Origin: Phytopseudomonas argentinensis
Lineage (GTDB): Bacteria > Pseudomonadota > Gammaproteobacteria > Pseudomonadales > Pseudomonadaceae
Reading direction: 5' to 3'
Length of the DNA: 64,000 nucleotides
Assembly (NCBI RefSeq): GCF_900113905.1
Contig: NZ_FORC01000005.1
Coordinates: forward strand, 62,001 to 126,000
Positions 1 through 8,603 of this stretch are shown piece by piece; the stretch's first letter is position 1; each line of letters starts with the position of its first letter. The notes under the pieces were generated by a model that made no database searches, was not told where the DNA came from, and saw only the letters and a program-made list of their open reading frames with translations. The position numbers and the translations under genes are program-made.

Positions 1-372
1 GTCGAACAGGCTGTCGGCATTGTCGCTGTCGATCACTTCCAGGTAAGTCTGGCGGCCTAGATCGCTGAGCAGCAGGAAGCCCTCTTCGAGATTCGCAGCA
101 TGGATATGCGGCACGTTCAGGTTGGCCCGTGCCAGCAGATTGGCCACCTCGACGAAGGGCTGGCAATTCTCCTGGGGCGGTGGTGCGTCCATCACGATCA
201 GGCTGCGCCCGGCCGCCTCCCAGCGGAAATAACGACGAAAACTGGCATCGCTACTGGCCGGCTGCAGCGCGGCATCCGGCACCGTCCCCCAGCCCTTGGT
301 AGCGAACAGGGCCTGCAGCTGCGGCTCGAGCCATTGCTGAAGGCGTTGCAGACGTACATCTTGATCAGGCAT
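1..372 (-). CDS. amgK: N-acetylmuramate/N-acetylglucosamine kinase AmgK, 5' part only
   Basis: The first 124 codons of a minus-strand gene that runs off the left edge. It starts with an ATG whose complement is at 370-372. The visible protein (MPDQDVRLQRLQQWLEPQL..., then SDASFRRYFRW and LIVMDAPPPQEN) has the N-terminal lobe of the aminoglycoside-phosphotransferase fold. In Pseudomonas the gene divergent from lptD is amgK, followed by murU, in the cell-wall sugar recycling pathway that bypasses de novo UDP-MurNAc synthesis. AmgK phosphorylates MurNAc/GlcNAc at the anomeric carbon in the cytoplasm. The catalytic lobe is outside the window, so the assignment rests on the N-terminus and on synteny. 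The lptD start is 124 bases away, so the two genes share a divergent promoter region. Confidence 0.85.
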   Translation of the reverse strand, partial: MPDQDVRLQRLQQWLEPQLQALFATKGWGTVPDAALQPASSDASFRRYFRWEAAGRSLIVMDAPPPQENCQPFVEVANLLARANLNVPHIHAANLEEGFLLLSDLGRQTYLEVIDSDNADSLFD

Positions 373-496
373 TGCAAGGGTCTCCGACGGCGCTAGCCGT
401 TGCGCGGGTCATGCTTTATTATCCAGCATCTTTTTCAGCCCATCGAGAGGCGTGCGGCCCCTGGGCCAAAAGCGCACAGGAAGCCCGGAAAACAAG

Positions 497-3295
497 ATGG
501 CAGTAAAATACCCCGCTTTTCGCAAGAAATTCCCGCTTCTGGTAACGGGTGGCCTGTTGGCCCTGCAGCCCTTCGCCAGCCCATTCGCCACCGCTGCCGA
601 ACAATTCGACTGCCAGGCATCGCCAACCGGCGGTTGGGCCTGTGCACCGAAATCCAGCACCGCCAACCTGCCGAGCCGGCCGACCCACAGTGCCAACTCG
701 GTGAGTGCCGGCACGGGCGCGACGGCGGCCGCCAAGCCTGATACCAAGGCTGCGCCGACGCAAGTGACCGAAGCCGGTGGCCGAGCCCTGGCATCACGCA
801 GCGCCGACTATAGCCACCTGGACTGGGTACCGCGTGAAAAGCTGACCAGCGCGCAACTGGCGGAGATCGGCCCGGCCTGTTCCGGTGCCTACATCGAGCC
901 TAGCCGCCCGGGCATGAATGACACCACGCCGATGAGCGAAGCGCCGATGTTCGTGTCGGCCAAGGCTTCGCGCTATCAGCAGGAAGAGCAGGTCGCGACC
1001 CTCGCCGGTGACGTGGTCGTACGCCAGGCCGGCATGCAGGTCGAAGCCGACGAGGCCAACCTGCACCAGGCCGAAAACCGTGGCGAGCTGGTCGGTAATG
1101 TCCGCCTGCGCGACAAGGGCGCCCTGGTGGTCGGTGATCGTGGCGAACTGCAACTGGACAATGGCGAAGCGCGCATCGACAACGCCGAGTACGTGATGCA
1201 TGCCGCCCATGTGCGCGGCAGCGCGGCTTACGCCAAGCGTGAAGAAACCGCGATCATCCGCCTCAAGGATGGCACCTACACCAGCTGCGAACCGGGCAGC
1301 AACGCCTGGCACCTGACCGGCAACAACATCACCCTGAATCCGGCCACCGGCTTCGGCACCGCGACCAACGTCACGCTGCGGGTCAAGGATTTCCCGGTGT
1401 TCTATACGCCGTACATCTATTTCCCGATCGACGACCGTCGCCAGTCCGGCTTCCTGCCGCCGAGCTTCGGCAGTTCGGGCAGCAATGGCCTGACTCTGCA
1501 GACCCCGTACTACTTCAACCTGGCGCCGAACTTCGACGCCACCCTGTACCCGACCTACATGGCCAAGCGTGGCCTGCTGCTCGAAGGCGAATACCGCTAC
1601 CTGACCCGCAACAGCGAAGGCCAGGTCGGCGCCGCCTACCTGGACGACCAGGAAGACGAACGCAAGCTGCAGTCGGGCTACAAGGACCAGCGCTGGATGT
1701 ACAGCTGGCAGCACAAGCAAGGCCTCAATGACCGCCTGCTGGCCGAGGTCGACTACACCGATATCAGCGACCCCTACTACTTCCAGGATCTGAAGACCGA
1801 TCTGGGCATCGAAACCTCCAGCTACGTCGACCAGCGCGGCACGCTGACCTGGCGCGGTGACAGTTACACCGCTCGCCTGAACGCCCATGCGTACGAACTG
1901 GCCACCATCACCGACGTGACGCCCTACGATCGGCTGCCGCAGATCACCCTGGACGGCAAGCTGCCGTTCGAGCCGGGCGGCCTGAACTTCACCTACGGCA
2001 CCGAACTGGTTCGTTTCGATCGTGATCTGCGTAGTGGCAATTACATAAATCAGGACGGAATATCGGAAGGGCCCTGGAACGACGCCAATGTTTTCGGCTT
2101 GGCTCGTGCAAACGGCACCCGAATGCATGTGGAGCCTGGTGTGAGCCTGCCGCTCGATTGGAGCTGGGGTTTTATCAAGCCGCAGATCAAGTACCTGCAA
2201 ACCAACTACGATCTAAGCCTTGATGCTCAGGGCAAACGTAACATTGCAGAAATCGCTGCGAACGATCCTTTAAACCCTCTCGCACAGGAGAAGTACAGCA
2301 GCAGCCAGAACCGTGGCGTCGGCATGTTCAGCGTCGACAGCGGCCTGTATTTCGACCGTCAGACTTCGCTGTTCGGTCGCGAGACCCGGCAGACCCTCGA
2401 GCCGCGCCTGTTCTACCTCTATGTTCCAGAGGAAGACCAGACCGATATCCCGGTGTTCGATACCAGCGAAAGCACCTTCAACTATTCTTCGCTGTGGCGT
2501 GAAAACCGCTTCACGGGCAAGGATCGCATCGGCGACGAGAACAAGATTTCCCTCGGCGTGACCAGCCGCTGGATCGAGCCGAACGGCTTCGAGCGTCAGC
2601 GCTTCAGCATCGGCCAGGCCTTCTATTTCGAAGACCGCAAGGTGCAGATGCCCGGTATCGACTACCGCACCCGCGATGAGGCACAGTCGTCAGTATCACC
2701 CTACGCCCTGGAATACATGTACCGCTACAACCAGGACTGGCGCTTCACCTCGGACTTCAACTGGGATCCGGATGCACACCGCACCCGCTCTGGCAGCGCG
2801 ATGTTCCACTATCAGCCAGCCGACAACCCGCGCAAGATCGTCAACGCCGGCTACCGCTATCGCAACGACACCCTCAACTACGACGAAAGTACCGGTCGTT
2901 GGGGCTTCGGCAGCGACTATGGCACGCCGGGCAGTAGCACCTACATCAAGGACTACTACAAGATCAGCCAGCATGACTTCTCGGTCATCTGGCCAATCGG
3001 CCCGCAGTGGAGCCTGATCTCGCGCTGGCAGTACGACTATGGCCGCAACCGCACACTCGAAGCCTTCGGTGGTTTCGAGTACGACAGCTGCTGCTGGAAA
3101 CTGCGCGTCATCAACCGCTACTGGATCGACTACGACGAGGTCAGCCTCAACCCCTCGCGTAACGACCAGGCCGACAGCGGTATCTTCCTGCAGATCGTCC
3201 TCAAAGGCCTGGGTGGCGTGACTGGCAATAACGTTGAGACATTCCTCGACCAAGGCATTCAAGGTTACCGTGAACGTGAAGAGCAAGCTCGCTGA
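497..3295 (+). CDS. lptD: LPS-assembly protein LptD (outer-membrane LPS translocon)
   Basis: A 932-residue outer-membrane protein that, with the lipoprotein LptE, inserts lipopolysaccharide into the outer leaflet. The start chosen is the ATG at 497 (MAVKYPAFRKKFPLLVTGG), which begins a signal peptide ending near ...FATAAEQ and matches the known Pseudomonas N-terminus. The 15 codons upstream to 452 look like leader. After the signal peptide comes a low-complexity Pro/Ala/Thr segment typical of Pseudomonas LptD. An OstA-like jellyroll follows (about residues 150-280, AKASRYQQEEQVATLAGDVV), then a long C-terminal beta-barrel rich in aromatic alternation. Cys residues (CSGAY, SCEPGS and the late DSCCWKL) are candidates for the disulfides needed for LptE-dependent maturation. 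surA, the periplasmic chaperone that helps LptD fold, follows and overlaps its 3' end. Confidence 0.96.
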   Translation: MAVKYPAFRKKFPLLVTGGLLALQPFASPFATAAEQFDCQASPTGGWACAPKSSTANLPSRPTHSANSVSAGTGATAAAKPDTKAAPTQVTEAGGRALASRSADYSHLDWVPREKLTSAQLAEIGPACSGAYIEPSRPGMNDTTPMSEAPMFVSAKASRYQQEEQVATLAGDVVVRQAGMQVEADEANLHQAENRGELVGNVRLRDKGALVVGDRGELQLDNGEARIDNAEYVMHAAHVRGSAAYAKREETAIIRLKDGTYTSCEPGSNAWHLTGNNITLNPATGFGTATNVTLRVKDFPVFYTPYIYFPIDDRRQSGFLPPSFGSSGSNGLTLQTPYYFNLAPNFDATLYPTYMAKRGLLLEGEYRYLTRNSEGQVGAAYLDDQEDERKLQSGYKDQRWMYSWQHKQGLNDRLLAEVDYTDISDPYYFQDLKTDLGIETSSYVDQRGTLTWRGDSYTARLNAHAYELATITDVTPYDRLPQITLDGKLPFEPGGLNFTYGTELVRFDRDLRSGNYINQDGISEGPWNDANVFGLARANGTRMHVEPGVSLPLDWSWGFIKPQIKYLQTNYDLSLDAQGKRNIAEIAANDPLNPLAQEKYSSSQNRGVGMFSVDSGLYFDRQTSLFGRETRQTLEPRLFYLYVPEEDQTDIPVFDTSESTFNYSSLWRENRFTGKDRIGDENKISLGVTSRWIEPNGFERQRFSIGQAFYFEDRKVQMPGIDYRTRDEAQSSVSPYALEYMYRYNQDWRFTSDFNWDPDAHRTRSGSAMFHYQPADNPRKIVNAGYRYRNDTLNYDESTGRWGFGSDYGTPGSSTYIKDYYKISQHDFSVIWPIGPQWSLISRWQYDYGRNRTLEAFGGFEYDSCCWKLRVINRYWIDYDEVSLNPSRNDQADSGIFLQIVLKGLGGVTGNNVETFLDQGIQGYREREEQAR

Positions 3296-4571
3296 GTGCA
3301 TGCGCCCCCTGCTGTTGGGCGCGTTGTTTCTGGGTACTGCGGCGCACGCCGATGTACAGCCTCTCAACCGCGTGGTGGCGATCGTCGATAACGACGTGAT
3401 CATGCAAACCCAACTCGACGCCCGGGTACGCGAGGTGCAACAGACCATCGCCAAGCGCGGCGCCGAGGTGCCGCCGGCCAACGTGCTGACCCAGCAGGTA
3501 CTCGATCGCCTGATCCTCGAGAACATCCAGCTGCAGATGGGCGAGCGCTCCGGCATTCGCATCAGCGACGAAGAGCTCAACCAGGCCATGGCCACCATTG
3601 CCCAGCGCAACGGCATGACCCTCGAGCAGTTCCGCGACGCCCTGGCCAAGGACGGTCTGTCGTTCAACGACGCTCGCGATCAGGTGTCCCGCGAGATGAT
3701 CATCAGCCGTGTGCGCCAGCGCCGGGTGGCCGAGCGCATTCAGGTCACCGAGCAGGAAGTGAAGAACTTCCTTGCCTCGGACCTGGGCAAGATGCAGCTG
3801 TCCGAGGAGTTCCGGCTGGCCAACATCGTCATCCCGGTGCAGGAAGATGCCTCATCCGACGCCCTGCAAGCTGCCGAGCGCCGCGCCCAGGACCTCTACC
3901 AGCAAGCGCGCCAGGGCGCCGATTTCGGCCAACTGGCGATTGCCAACTCGGCCAGCGAAACCGCGCTGGACGGTGGCGACATGGGCTGGCGCAAGGCCGC
4001 GCAATTGCCGCCGCCGTTCGACAGCATGATCAGCGCCATGGGCGTTGGCGACGTCACCGAGCCGATTCGCACCCCGGGCGGTTTCATCCTCCTCAAGGTG
4101 CTGGAGAAGCGTGGCGGTGAGGCCGCGGCCGTGCGTGAGGAAGTGAACGTACGCCACATCCTGATCAAGCCGAGTGAGATCCGCACCGACGCCGAAGCCA
4201 AGGTACTGGCCGAGCGCCTGTATCAGCGCATCGAGTCCGGGGAAGACTTCGCCGAGCTGGCGAAGAATTTCTCCGAAGACCCGGGCTCGGCCCTCAACGG
4301 CGGCAGCCTGAGCTGGATCGACCCGAATGCTTTGGTACCGGAGTTCCGCGAGGTGATGAACAACACCGCCAGCGGTGAGGTTTCCAAGCCATTCAAGAGC
4401 CAGTTCGGCTGGCACGTGCTGCAGGTCATGGGCCGTCGCGCCACCGACAGCAGCGAGCAGATGCGCGAGCAACAGGCACTCAACCTGCTGCGCAACCGCA
4501 AGTACGAGGAAGAGCTGCAAACCTGGCTGCGTCAGATCCGCGACGAGGCCTATGTGGAAATCAAGCTGTAA
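3276..4571 (+). CDS. surA: Periplasmic chaperone and peptidyl-prolyl isomerase SurA
   Basis: SurA escorts unfolded outer-membrane proteins, including LptD, through the periplasm. The GTG at 3276 (VKSKLAECMRPLLLGALFLGTAAHA) lines up with the Pseudomonas N-terminus and gives a clear signal peptide. A GTG two codons earlier (3270) is closer to an AAGG at 3261 and is an alternative. The N-terminal SurA domain starts at VVAIVDNDVIM. Two parvulin-type PpiC domains follow, in the middle (EEFRLANIVIP...GGFILLKVLEKR) and near the C-terminus (EVNVRHILIKPSEI...FGWHVLQVMGRR), and the protein ends in the family's long helix. The start overlaps lptD by about 20 bases, so the two are translationally coupled. 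A strong intrinsic terminator lies 18 bases after the stop. Confidence 0.95.
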   Translation: MKSKLAECMRPLLLGALFLGTAAHADVQPLNRVVAIVDNDVIMQTQLDARVREVQQTIAKRGAEVPPANVLTQQVLDRLILENIQLQMGERSGIRISDEELNQAMATIAQRNGMTLEQFRDALAKDGLSFNDARDQVSREMIISRVRQRRVAERIQVTEQEVKNFLASDLGKMQLSEEFRLANIVIPVQEDASSDALQAAERRAQDLYQQARQGADFGQLAIANSASETALDGGDMGWRKAAQLPPPFDSMISAMGVGDVTEPIRTPGGFILLKVLEKRGGEAAAVREEVNVRHILIKPSEIRTDAEAKVLAERLYQRIESGEDFAELAKNFSEDPGSALNGGSLSWIDPNALVPEFREVMNNTASGEVSKPFKSQFGWHVLQVMGRRATDSSEQMREQQALNLLRNRKYEEELQTWLRQIRDEAYVEIKL

Positions 4572-4588
4572 CCCAGCCTGAAACCACC

Positions 4589-4615
4589 AAGCCCGGCCCT
4601 GTGCCGGGCTTTTTC
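4589..4615 (+). terminator. Intrinsic terminator after surA
   Basis: A 9-bp perfect stem AAGCCCGGC / GCCGGGCTT with a 5-nt loop runs straight into TTTTC. It ends the lptD-surA transcript before pdxA, although pdxA starts only about 50 bases downstream, so some read-through or a pdxA promoter is implied. Confidence 0.85.
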
Positions 4616-4663
4616 ATTTGCGCGTAAGCTACCATCACCAGCGCCTGCCCTCGAGACCGGATC

Positions 4664-5662
4664 ATGCCCCATAACCCGCGCTTCGCCCTCACCCCTGGAG
4701 AACCTGCCGGCATCGGCCCCGACCTGTGCCTGCTGCTTGCCCGGCAGCAGCATCGCCATCCGCTGATCTGCATTGCCAGTCGCGCGCTGATGCAAACCCG
4801 TGCCCTGCAGCTGGGCCTGGCTATCAACCTGATCGAAGTCGGCCCCGCCGCCTGGCCGCAACAGCCCGCCGCGGCCGGCAGTCTGTATGTGTGGGATACC
4901 CCGCTGGGCGCGCCGGTAGAAACCGGACAGCTGAACGGCGCCAATGCCGTCTATGTCCTGCAGACCCTGACGCGCGCGGCCCAAGGCTGCCTGGATGGCC
5001 ACTTTGCCGGGCTGGTCACCTGCCCCGTGCACAAGGGCATCATCAACGAAGCGGGGATAGCCTTTTCCGGGCATACCGAGTTTCTCGCCGACCTCACCGG
5101 CACGCCGCAGGTGGTGATGATGCTGGCGACCCATGGCCTGCGCGTGGCCCTGGTGACGACCCACCTGCCGCTCAAGGACGTGGCAGGCGCCATCACCGCC
5201 GAGCGCCTGCTCAAGGTCACCCGTATCCTGCATGCCGACCTGCGCGACAAGTTCGGCATTGCCAAGCCGCGTATTCTGGTCTGCGGCCTCAATCCCCACG
5301 CCGGCGAAGGCGGCCACCTCGGGCGCGAGGAGATCGAGGTCATCGAGCCTGCGCTGCAGCAGCTGCGTGAGGAAGGTATGGATCTGATCGGCCCCTTGCC
5401 CGCCGATACGCTGTTCACCCCCAAGCACCTGGAACACTGTGATGCGGTGCTTGCCATGTACCACGACCAGGGTTTGCCCGTACTCAAGTACAAGGGCTTT
5501 GGCGCCGCCGTGAACGTGACCCTGGGCCTGCCGATCGTGCGGACCTCGGTCGACCACGGCACCGCGCTGGATCTTGCCGGCACCGGGCGGATCGACAGCG
5601 GCAGCCTGCAGGTCGCCCTGGAGACCGCGTACCAGATGGTGCGCCGCCCGGTCGCCGGCTGA
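4664..5662 (+). CDS. pdxA: 4-hydroxythreonine-4-phosphate dehydrogenase PdxA
   Basis: A 332-residue, full-length NAD-dependent enzyme of the DXP-dependent pyridoxal-5'-phosphate pathway. It oxidises 4-phosphohydroxy-L-threonine to a product that decarboxylates to 3-amino-2-oxopropyl phosphate. Visible family motifs: LTPGEPAGIGPDL at the N-terminus, the metal/substrate His region SGHTEFLADLTG, and the C-terminal YHDQGLPVLKY and VDHGTALDLAGTG, which carry the other two metal-binding His residues. It sits in the conserved gammaproteobacterial order surA-pdxA-rsmA-apaG-apaH, which couples envelope biogenesis, vitamin B6 and ribosome maturation. Confidence 0.96.
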   Translation: MPHNPRFALTPGEPAGIGPDLCLLLARQQHRHPLICIASRALMQTRALQLGLAINLIEVGPAAWPQQPAAAGSLYVWDTPLGAPVETGQLNGANAVYVLQTLTRAAQGCLDGHFAGLVTCPVHKGIINEAGIAFSGHTEFLADLTGTPQVVMMLATHGLRVALVTTHLPLKDVAGAITAERLLKVTRILHADLRDKFGIAKPRILVCGLNPHAGEGGHLGREEIEVIEPALQQLREEGMDLIGPLPADTLFTPKHLEHCDAVLAMYHDQGLPVLKYKGFGAAVNVTLGLPIVRTSVDHGTALDLAGTGRIDSGSLQVALETAYQMVRRPVAG

Positions 5663-5788
5663 GCGTGGCGCAGCAGACGGCGAGCGGCGCCGCGCGGCCA
5701 GCGATCCCTGCTAAACTGCGCGTTTTCGCCTGACCGCTTTACGCTCTTGCCTGACGCTTGCAGCTTGAAGCCTGGAGCTGCTTTTCAG

Positions 5789-6601
5789 ATGTCCGAGCCT
5801 TACCAACACCGTGCGCGCAAGCGCTTTGGCCAGAACTTTCTTCATGACGCCGGGGTGATCCACCGTATCCTGCGCGCCATACACGCCCGCGAAGGCGAGC
5901 ACCTGCTGGAAATCGGTCCCGGCCAGGGCGCACTTACCGAAGGGCTGCTCAACAGCGGCGCACAGCTCGACGTGATCGAACTGGATCTGGACCTGATCCC
6001 GATCCTGCAAGCCAAGTTTGCGGATCAGCCGCGCTTTCGCCTGAACCAGGGCGATGCCCTGAAGTTCGACTTCAACAGCCTGCAGCCAACGCCTGGCAGC
6101 CTGCGGGTGGTCGGTAACCTGCCTTACAACATCTCGACGCCGCTGATTTTTCACCTGCTCGACAATGCCCACCTGATCCGCGACATGCACTTCATGCTGC
6201 AGAAGGAAGTGGTCGAACGCCTGGCTGCCGGCCCCGGTGGCGGCGACTGGGGACGCTTGTCGATCATGGTGCAATACCATTGCCAGGTAGAGCACCTGTT
6301 CAATGTCGGCCCGGGCGCGTTCAACCCGCCGCCCAAGGTTGACTCGGCCATCGTGCGCCTGGTGCCCCATCAGGTGCTGCCGCATCCGGCCAAGGATCAT
6401 CGCCTGCTCGAGCGCGTGGTGCGTGAAGCCTTCAATCAGCGCCGCAAGACGCTGCGCAACACCCTCAAGGCGCTATTGCCGGCCAGCGAAATCGAAGCCG
6501 CCGGCGTCGACGGCAGCCTGCGCCCGGAGCAGCTGGACCTGGCCGCCTTCGTGCGCCTGGCCGACCAGTTGGCCCTGCAACCCGCGCCTTCGCCCACCTG
6601 A
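5789..6601 (+). CDS. rsmA: 16S rRNA (adenine1518/1519-N6)-dimethyltransferase RsmA (KsgA)
   Basis: A 270-residue SAM-dependent methyltransferase that dimethylates the two adjacent adenosines in the 3' terminal loop of 16S rRNA, a late checkpoint in small-subunit assembly. The ATG at 5789 (MSEPYQHRARKRFGQNFLHD) is preferred over an upstream in-frame start because RKRFGQNFL is the universally conserved N-terminus. SAM motif I is LEIGPGQGALTEGL. Catalytic motif IV is NLPYNIS (the N-L-P-Y target-adenine motif). The C-terminal RNA-binding domain ends in FNQRRKTLRNTLK. It lies 127 bases after pdxA and 14 before apaG. Confidence 0.96.
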   Translation: MSEPYQHRARKRFGQNFLHDAGVIHRILRAIHAREGEHLLEIGPGQGALTEGLLNSGAQLDVIELDLDLIPILQAKFADQPRFRLNQGDALKFDFNSLQPTPGSLRVVGNLPYNISTPLIFHLLDNAHLIRDMHFMLQKEVVERLAAGPGGGDWGRLSIMVQYHCQVEHLFNVGPGAFNPPPKVDSAIVRLVPHQVLPHPAKDHRLLERVVREAFNQRRKTLRNTLKALLPASEIEAAGVDGSLRPEQLDLAAFVRLADQLALQPAPSPT

Positions 6602-6615
6602 CTGATCGAGTGCCC

Positions 6616-6996
6616 ATGTCCGACTCTCGCTACCAGATCGACGTCAACATCGTCACCCGCTACCTGCCTGAGCAGTCGCAGCCGCAGCAGAACCGTTTCG
6701 CCTTCGCCTACGACGTGACCATCAGCAACAATGGCAGCCTGCCCGCGCAGCTGTTGTCACGCCACTGGGTGATCACCGACGGTAACGGCCAGGTTCAAGA
6801 AGTGCGCGGCACCGGGGTGATCGGTGAACAACCGCTGATCGCCCCCGGCGACAGCCACCGCTACAGCAGCGGCACACTAATGGCCACCCAGGTGGGCACC
6901 ATGCAGGGCAGCTACCAGATGCTGGCCGAAGACGGTCGGCGTTTCGAGGCGCCGATCGCGCCCTTCCGCCTCGCCGTGCCCGGCGCCCTGCACTGA
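6616..6996 (+). CDS. apaG: ApaG/CorD family protein
   Basis: A 126-residue single-domain protein of the ApaG family (fibronectin-III-like beta sandwich). The start is the ATG at 6616 (MSDSRYQIDVNIVTRYLPEQS); a GTG two codons earlier is in frame but unlikely. Conserved stretches RFAFAYDVTISN, LLSRHWVITDGNG and GTMQGSYQM are present. The biochemical role is not settled: the family is linked to Co2+/Mg2+ phenotypes and its members bind nucleotide polyphosphates. It is translationally coupled to apaH through a TGATG stop/start overlap, consistent with dinucleoside-polyphosphate metabolism. Confidence 0.95.
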   Translation: MSDSRYQIDVNIVTRYLPEQSQPQQNRFAFAYDVTISNNGSLPAQLLSRHWVITDGNGQVQEVRGTGVIGEQPLIAPGDSHRYSSGTLMATQVGTMQGSYQMLAEDGRRFEAPIAPFRLAVPGALH

Positions 6997-7820
6997 TGGC
7001 CACCTATGCCGTCGGCGACTTGCAGGGTTGCCTGAAACCGCTGCAGTGCCTCCTCGAGCGCGTGGCCTTCGATCCGGCCCATGACCGGCTGTGGCTGGTC
7101 GGCGATCTGGTCAATCGCGGCCCGGCGTCGCTGGAGACCCTGCGCTTTCTCTATGCCATGCGCGAAGCCCTGGTTTGCGTGCTGGGCAATCATGACCTTC
7201 ACCTGCTCGCCGCCGCGCGCAATATCGAGCGCCTCAAGCGCGGCGACACCCTGCGCGAGATCCTCGAGGCGCCGGATCGTGACGAGCTGCTGGATTGGCT
7301 GCGCCAGCAGAAGCTGCTGCATTACGACGAGCAGCGCGATACCGCCCTGGTGCATGCAGGCATACCGCCGCAGTGGAATATCGCCAAGGCGCTGCGCCGC
7401 GCCGCCGAAGTCGAGAACGCGCTACGCGACGATGCCCTGTACCCGATGTTCCTGGACGGCATGTACGGCAACGAGCCGGCACGCTGGGACAAGGAACTGC
7501 ACGGCATCGCCCGGCTGCGGGTGATAACCAACTATTTCACCCGCATGCGCTTCTGCAAGGCCGATGGCACCCTGGACCTGAAAAGCAAGGAAGGCCTGGA
7601 CACCGCACCGCCCGGCTACCTGCCGTGGTTCAGCCACAGGCAGCGCAAGACCCGTACCCAGAAGATCATCTTCGGCCACTGGGCAGCCCTGGAGGGTCAC
7701 TGCGACGAGCCCGGCGTGTTCGCACTGGATACGGGCTGCGTGTGGGGCGGCAGCATGACCCTGATGAATATCGATAGCGGCGAATACCATCGCTGCGACT
7801 GTAGCGAGGAAACAGCATGA
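6996..7820 (+). CDS. apaH: Symmetrical bis(5'-nucleosyl)-tetraphosphatase ApaH
   Basis: A 274-residue calcineurin-like phosphoesterase that splits Ap4A into two ADP, controlling alarmone levels. Metallophosphatase motifs: GDLQG (GDxxG) at the N-terminus, GDLVNRG, then LGNHDLHL (GNHD) and the later FGHWAALEG (GH). The ATG overlaps the apaG stop and the 3' end overlaps the glpE start by 4 bases, so apaG-apaH-glpE read as one coupled unit. Confidence 0.96.
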   Translation: MATYAVGDLQGCLKPLQCLLERVAFDPAHDRLWLVGDLVNRGPASLETLRFLYAMREALVCVLGNHDLHLLAAARNIERLKRGDTLREILEAPDRDELLDWLRQQKLLHYDEQRDTALVHAGIPPQWNIAKALRRAAEVENALRDDALYPMFLDGMYGNEPARWDKELHGIARLRVITNYFTRMRFCKADGTLDLKSKEGLDTAPPGYLPWFSHRQRKTRTQKIIFGHWAALEGHCDEPGVFALDTGCVWGGSMTLMNIDSGEYHRCDCSEETA

Positions 7821-8146
7821 GCGAGTTCAAACGCATCGCCCCCGAACAGGCCCAGGCCCTGCGTGAGAAAGGCGCTGTGGTCGTCGACATTCGCGATCCG
7901 CAGAGTTTCGCCGCCGGGCATATCAGCGACGCCCTGCACCTGGACAACTATTCGCTGGCCGACTTCATCGCCAAGGCCGACCTGGACGAGCCGCTGATCG
8001 TCACCTGCTATCACGGCAACTCCAGCCAGGGCGCCGCGGCCTATCTGGTCGGTCAGGGCTTCTCCGACGTCTACAGCCTCGACGGCGGCTTCGAGCTGTG
8101 GCGCACCACCTACCCGCAGGACACCGAAACCAGCCAGCCGGAGTGA
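7817..8146 (+). CDS. glpE: Thiosulfate sulfurtransferase GlpE (single rhodanese domain)
   Basis: A 109-residue one-domain rhodanese that transfers sulfane sulfur from thiosulfate to cyanide or thiol acceptors. Motifs: VVDIRDPQSFAAGHI near the N-terminus and the active-site loop CYHGNSSQGAA, whose Cys carries the persulfide. The length is typical of GlpE. It starts with an ATGA overlap on apaH and closes the operon. No terminator hairpin is obvious directly after it. Confidence 0.93.
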   Translation: MSEFKRIAPEQAQALREKGAVVVDIRDPQSFAAGHISDALHLDNYSLADFIAKADLDEPLIVTCYHGNSSQGAAAYLVGQGFSDVYSLDGGFELWRTTYPQDTETSQPE

Positions 8147-8603
8147 AGTGCCGCCAGCCCAGTTAGCCCCGCCAGTGCCCACGCCGGTGATAAATATTTT
8201 GCCCAGCCAAGCCCCCGCCGATACTGGGTTTGGCTCCTCGCGCAGCGCCGCAATGGCGCTTCGTACGGCAATTGCGCCTTGACCTTGCCGATTACCAACT
8301 ATCCTTGTCCTAGGCCATTCCAATCAGGTAGCCGGCCAACCGGCCGAACGGGCCATCGGTAATCACCTTCAGCAGCCAGCCAGGGCCAAGCAGCACAGGG
8401 TCAGGCGGGAGAAGGCAGCCGATACGCCTTGCGCGAAGCGCAGGGTGGCTGTCCTCGACCTGCCATGCCATGGACGGCCGACCATGAGGTTCTGACTGAC
8501 TACGGGGTGTTTGGGGGATTCATCTCGGCAACGCGAGCGCCGAGTCTGCATGCACCCGCTCGACCGATCCCGGCCGGCTCCCAGCATCGAGCGAGGTGAA
8601 GTC
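8147..8603. other. Gene-free interval between glpE and prkA
   Basis: About 457 bases with no convincing gene. It must hold the prkA promoter and leader. A CTATCCT at 8299-8305 resembles an RpoS-type -10 element, which would suit a prkA-type stress operon, but no convincing -35 was found and this is only a guess. No sigma-54 -24/-12 pair was recognised. Confidence 0.4.

Noticed and set aside
794..2200. 468-codon open frame on the minus strand inside lptD
   Set aside because: Antisense shadow in GC-rich DNA with no ribosome site.
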